This document shows positions 61,120 through 64,000 of a stretch of 64,000 bases of DNA, piece after piece. Position numbers and translations under genes: made by a program. A model generated the notes under the pieces. That model saw only the letters and a list, made by a program, of their open reading frames with translations, was not told the DNA's origin and did no database searches. The DNA is from Lingula anatina. Taxonomy: Eukaryota; Brachiopoda; Lingulata; Lingulida; Lingulidae. The DNA lies in NCBI RefSeq assembly GCF_001039355.2, contig NW_019774870.1, forward strand, positions 190,426 through 254,425. Direction: 5' to 3'. Within the stretch, counting starts at the first letter, position 1, and every line of letters begins with the position of its first letter.

Positions 61120-61129
61120 CTAAAAATAG
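61120..61129 (+). promoter_or_regulatory. Conserved CTAAAAATAG box upstream of ankyrin gene B
   Basis: Identical to 54264-54273. Just upstream is CTACGTCATCATCG, close to a CRE half site; copy 1 has CTTCGTCATCATTG. The untranslated exon that follows ends at 61212. Confidence 0.4.
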
Positions 61130-61565
61130 ATCGGGGATTTTCCTTATGTTAGCCAAGTGGAAATAAAAAAACGAAGAGCGTAAATGAAGCAGTTTTAATT
61201 CTTTTAAAGGAGGTAAGTTTGGCTATGAATATCAATTTAGTGATCAGAATCATTTAGTGTGGCAGTGCTTTAGTGACATTGGAGTTGTCTGGTATATGAC
61301 ACAGTTAATAGGCACAATCTCGACCTTGAAGTTTTAAAGTTCCACCCACATTTACATGAGATACGCCTGTGAGCGAAGTCTGTGACGCATTTTGAACAAT
61401 ATATAGAGACTCCCTTTACTCCGAAACTTTGCACAATCAGAAGTAGTATTAATGTTGATCATGATAAAGATGGTCATCTTTATCTTGAACCAATAAAACG
61501 ATTTATTGGTAGGATAAATTAAAACTAACGAGACTTCGCTTTCAGTGACCACCACCAAGCGTGCA

Positions 61566-63911
61566 ATGATGGAAGAGAACAGCGCAGTTGGTTCAGCCAC
61601 CAAGGTTGAGAAAGGTACGATATACCTATTGGTAACTGTTACAAAAAAAGCAAGAATATTATCTCAGAAAAGATGACCATTTACTCATTTTCACACTGTT
61701 TTTTGTCACTTTTTTCTATTGGAATACAAGTCTTAACCTCTAGCTTGATACACTTATGTTCAAGCGATATGATTCTAGCCATTCCTTCCCTGACAATCCC
61801 CCCCCCCCCCCGGAATATCCCCGGCCCGCCTAGTACATCAAAGGGATACCTTGATGTGCACGTGGAGATGATCTGTTTACCCCAACTTTACCTGATTAAA
61901 GGTGCACCTTGATTAAAGGCAGGCAACGTGATGAAGGCTGGGAAGAGGGGGGGGGGGGGTAAAACAATTCAAAGTCTCAGTTAGTTGATCAAAGGAATAC
62001 TTTGATAAATGAGATTATCTGAGAGAGATTACCCACCCCTACCTGGAGATACATTTTGATTAAAGCCAGGCATTTATAGTTTTTCTCAGTATCATATTGT
62101 TCATTTTCATTATTAAATTCATTACAGGGGGTTGTCGGGGAGGGGAGTTGTCCTGAGGGGGGATTGTCCGGGGGGGGGGGGATTGCCCTGATACCGTATA
62201 TGTATATTGCAACCTTTTTATCAAAAACGTGAGCATGTTTACACCACGTATCTTAACTATTTTCAACGGGTTTCTTCTTTTGAAAATCTGTCCCCTACCT
62301 TCCTAAAGTTGCTTCCCGGGTTGTAAAAAACCTGTATGCCCACTGTTCCCTTTACATCCAACCTCCAGTCCTCAACCATGGCCTCACCATCCGTACCTCA
62401 AAGCTTCACTTTAGTTATGTTGGGGTTCATTAATGAATAGTTGTTTGCCGTTTTCAGATTCATCATCTCAGGAAGTAGAAATGATGTTCGACAAAATAGC
62501 TGACCCGAACTTCCCATGCTATCAGATGGACATAGTAGCGCGCAGTGTCAGTCAAGAAAAGGCTCTGGAATACAGAAATCAACAAGGGTTCAATGTCCTT
62601 CAACATGCAGCCTACTACAATAACCACGAGGCCATATACACCCTTTGGAGGCATTTCGACTGGGGACACCTCTCGGGGCAAAAGGTGAGTGGCCACAATG
62701 ACTTCACCGGCTGTACAGCCCTCGAAATCGTCGAGAAGAAAAAATTTGAAGAATCAGAAAAAAGTATCAAGGATAGTAACAAAGTTGAATCCAATCTTAA
62801 ATATATACACAAAATGGTGCGGGCGAAGCAAATTCATAAGATAGAAGAAATTTGCAACCAGGACAGGACGGCCATTGGGGATGCTACAGATGACGATATT
62901 CAACTTCAACCTCTGCATATAGCTGCGGGGATTGGGTTTTTAGAAGGTGTTGTTCTCCTGCTAAAACTCGGTGCCAACATCAACGCCGTGACTGGTTTCG
63001 GTGAAACTGCTCTCGGAAGAGCTTCTCGAATGGGCTACGAAGATGTGGTGAGGTACCTCGTGACAAGGAACAACTGCGATCCCAACAAAGCTGAAAAAAA
63101 TTACTGTACAAGTCTGGAGGCAGCTTCTCTCCACAACTTTGGGGGTATCGTAAGAATTCTTGCAGAAAATGGAGCAAAGCTTACCCCACATGCTTTGTGG
63201 TGTGCTGCTTCCAAGGGTCACCTCAGCTTGCTAGAAAACATGATTTCCGAATGTGGCGCGGACCCTAAAGGTTTGAACAGCGAGGGCAAAAACTGTTTCC
63301 ATTGTGCAGCAAGTGATGGGAAAATCGACGTCTTGGAGAAGCTCTTTCAGATAGATCCAGGTTTGCTTGAGACACGCACCCTAGTAAATGAAGGTGTCAG
63401 GGTTTATCTTGTCCGAGGTAAGGATAATAACAAACCCGCATGGCATTACGTTCTCGTTAAAAGGCGACTTCACTCAACTTTCATGCTAAAGACACAGGGA
63501 GGTTCCCTTGATGTGGCCGACTATGGGCGTGTACTGAAATCAGGCTGGGGCCAAGACCCGCCTCAAGATATCAAGACCAAAATTAATGAGGAACACTCGA
63601 CGATATGGGAAGACGCCCAGCAGGACATGTCGCCTTTACACTGTGCAGTAATGGAAGAGCAGCTAACAGCAGTCCAAAAGCTCGTCGAACTTGGAGCGGA
63701 TGTGGATGCCCGTGATGCTTATAAGCTAACACCCCTTCATCTTGCATGCATGAGAGGAAATGTGCCTATCGTAAAAGAACTCTTGAAGGCCAATGCCAAC
63801 TTTCAAGTCTTTGACGAAGACAGGAAAAGTCCTTCAGACGTTGCTCGGGATAACAACCACAAAGAGGTCGTCGAGTTGTTGGCCAAGAAGGAAAGTGCAG
63901 GTTTAGTGGAG
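61566..63911 (+). CDS. Ankyrin-repeat protein B, 5' part, runs past the window
   Basis: Exons: 61546-61614 (ATG at 61566) and 62458-63911, giving 500 residues. The donor gttagt at 63912 matches that of gene A, so the last two exons (C-terminal tail) should lie beyond the right edge. The stop seen by reading straight on is intronic. Architecture is the same as gene A: ankyrin tract, PAWHYVLV/DVADYG block, second ankyrin tract. Up to the block the two proteins differ at roughly a quarter of positions, but from AWHYVLV to the end of the exon at only about 9 of 157. An ATG in frame near 62433 is in the intron and is not the start. Confidence 0.88.
61786..62190. repeat. C/G homopolymer-rich intron stretch
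   Basis: Runs of 10-14 C (about 61799) and G (about 61949 and 62170). A CCTGACAATCCCCCCC phrase and its near inverse GGGGGATTGTCCGGGG face each other. Related phrases (CATCAAAGG, TTTGAT, AAAGGCAGGCA) repeat in between. This could fold into hairpins or quadruplexes. Confidence 0.6.
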
Positions 63912-64000
63912 GTTAGTATAAAAAAATCCATTTCGGTGAGCTCGTACGTGTAGATGCAATCTCTGTATATTACTTCTTTATTCCAGTAAAACGTTCTTCT

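Larger units (their letters stand above)
59110..63960 (+). repeat. Segmental tandem duplication, copy 2
   Basis: Counterpart of 52500-56766, continuing to the window edge. It has gained the complete transposon at 59193-59473 and long C and G runs in the intron. A single N sits in a C run at 60087. Confidence 0.9.

Noticed and set aside
1-64000. CRISPR arrays, operons or prokaryotic mobile islands
   Set aside because: All genes are intron-split with eukaryotic signals; the tandem repeats seen lack the spacer-repeat regularity of CRISPR.

Overview
The window is animal nuclear DNA, AT-rich, with short exons split by GT-AG introns, microsatellites, and many small non-autonomous DNA transposons. 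Nothing in it looks prokaryotic or viral. The gene content (secreted animal haem peroxidases, a Mu-class glutathione S-transferase, ankyrin-repeat proteins) suggests a marine invertebrate. A lophotrochozoan such as a mollusc or brachiopod is my guess, but the sequence alone does not prove the phylum.

Layout. (1) 1-10.5 kb is mostly non-coding. It holds a short, well-formed secreted-protein gene on the minus strand (5566-5793) and a candidate first exon for peroxidase A at 1694-1701. (2) 10.59-20.78 kb, plus strand: peroxidase A, about 820 aa. All catalytic residues of the peroxidase-cyclooxygenase superfamily are present. A 1396-bp block carrying two of its exons occurs twice, 99.9% identical, with a single N exactly at the junction. 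(3) 23.69-28.61 kb, minus strand: a complete eight-exon Mu-class GST of 218 aa, reconstructed from exons too short to stand out as ORFs. (4) 34.97-49.05 kb, plus strand: peroxidase B, 14 exons, 796 aa, a paralogue of A with the same intron phases and matching exon lengths. (5) 49-52 kb: a repeat-rich spacer. (6) 52.5-64 kb: two tandem copies of a segment of about 5 kb, each encoding an ankyrin-repeat protein with an unusual conserved block between two ankyrin tracts. The first copy is complete (654 aa). The second runs off the right edge.

How it may fit together. Two secreted peroxidases flank a GST on the opposite strand, so this stretch is a small redox neighbourhood. Both peroxidases end in Tyr/Arg-rich tails, and the small secreted protein near A is also Tyr/Arg-rich. 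This fits peroxidase-made tyrosine cross-links in an extracellular matrix, but that is inference. The ankyrin pair looks unrelated in function. The most useful points for a reader are the assembly-type duplications ending at single Ns, the spliced gene models, the two GC-AG introns, the uneven divergence of the ankyrin copies, and a family of transposons with 5-bp target duplications.
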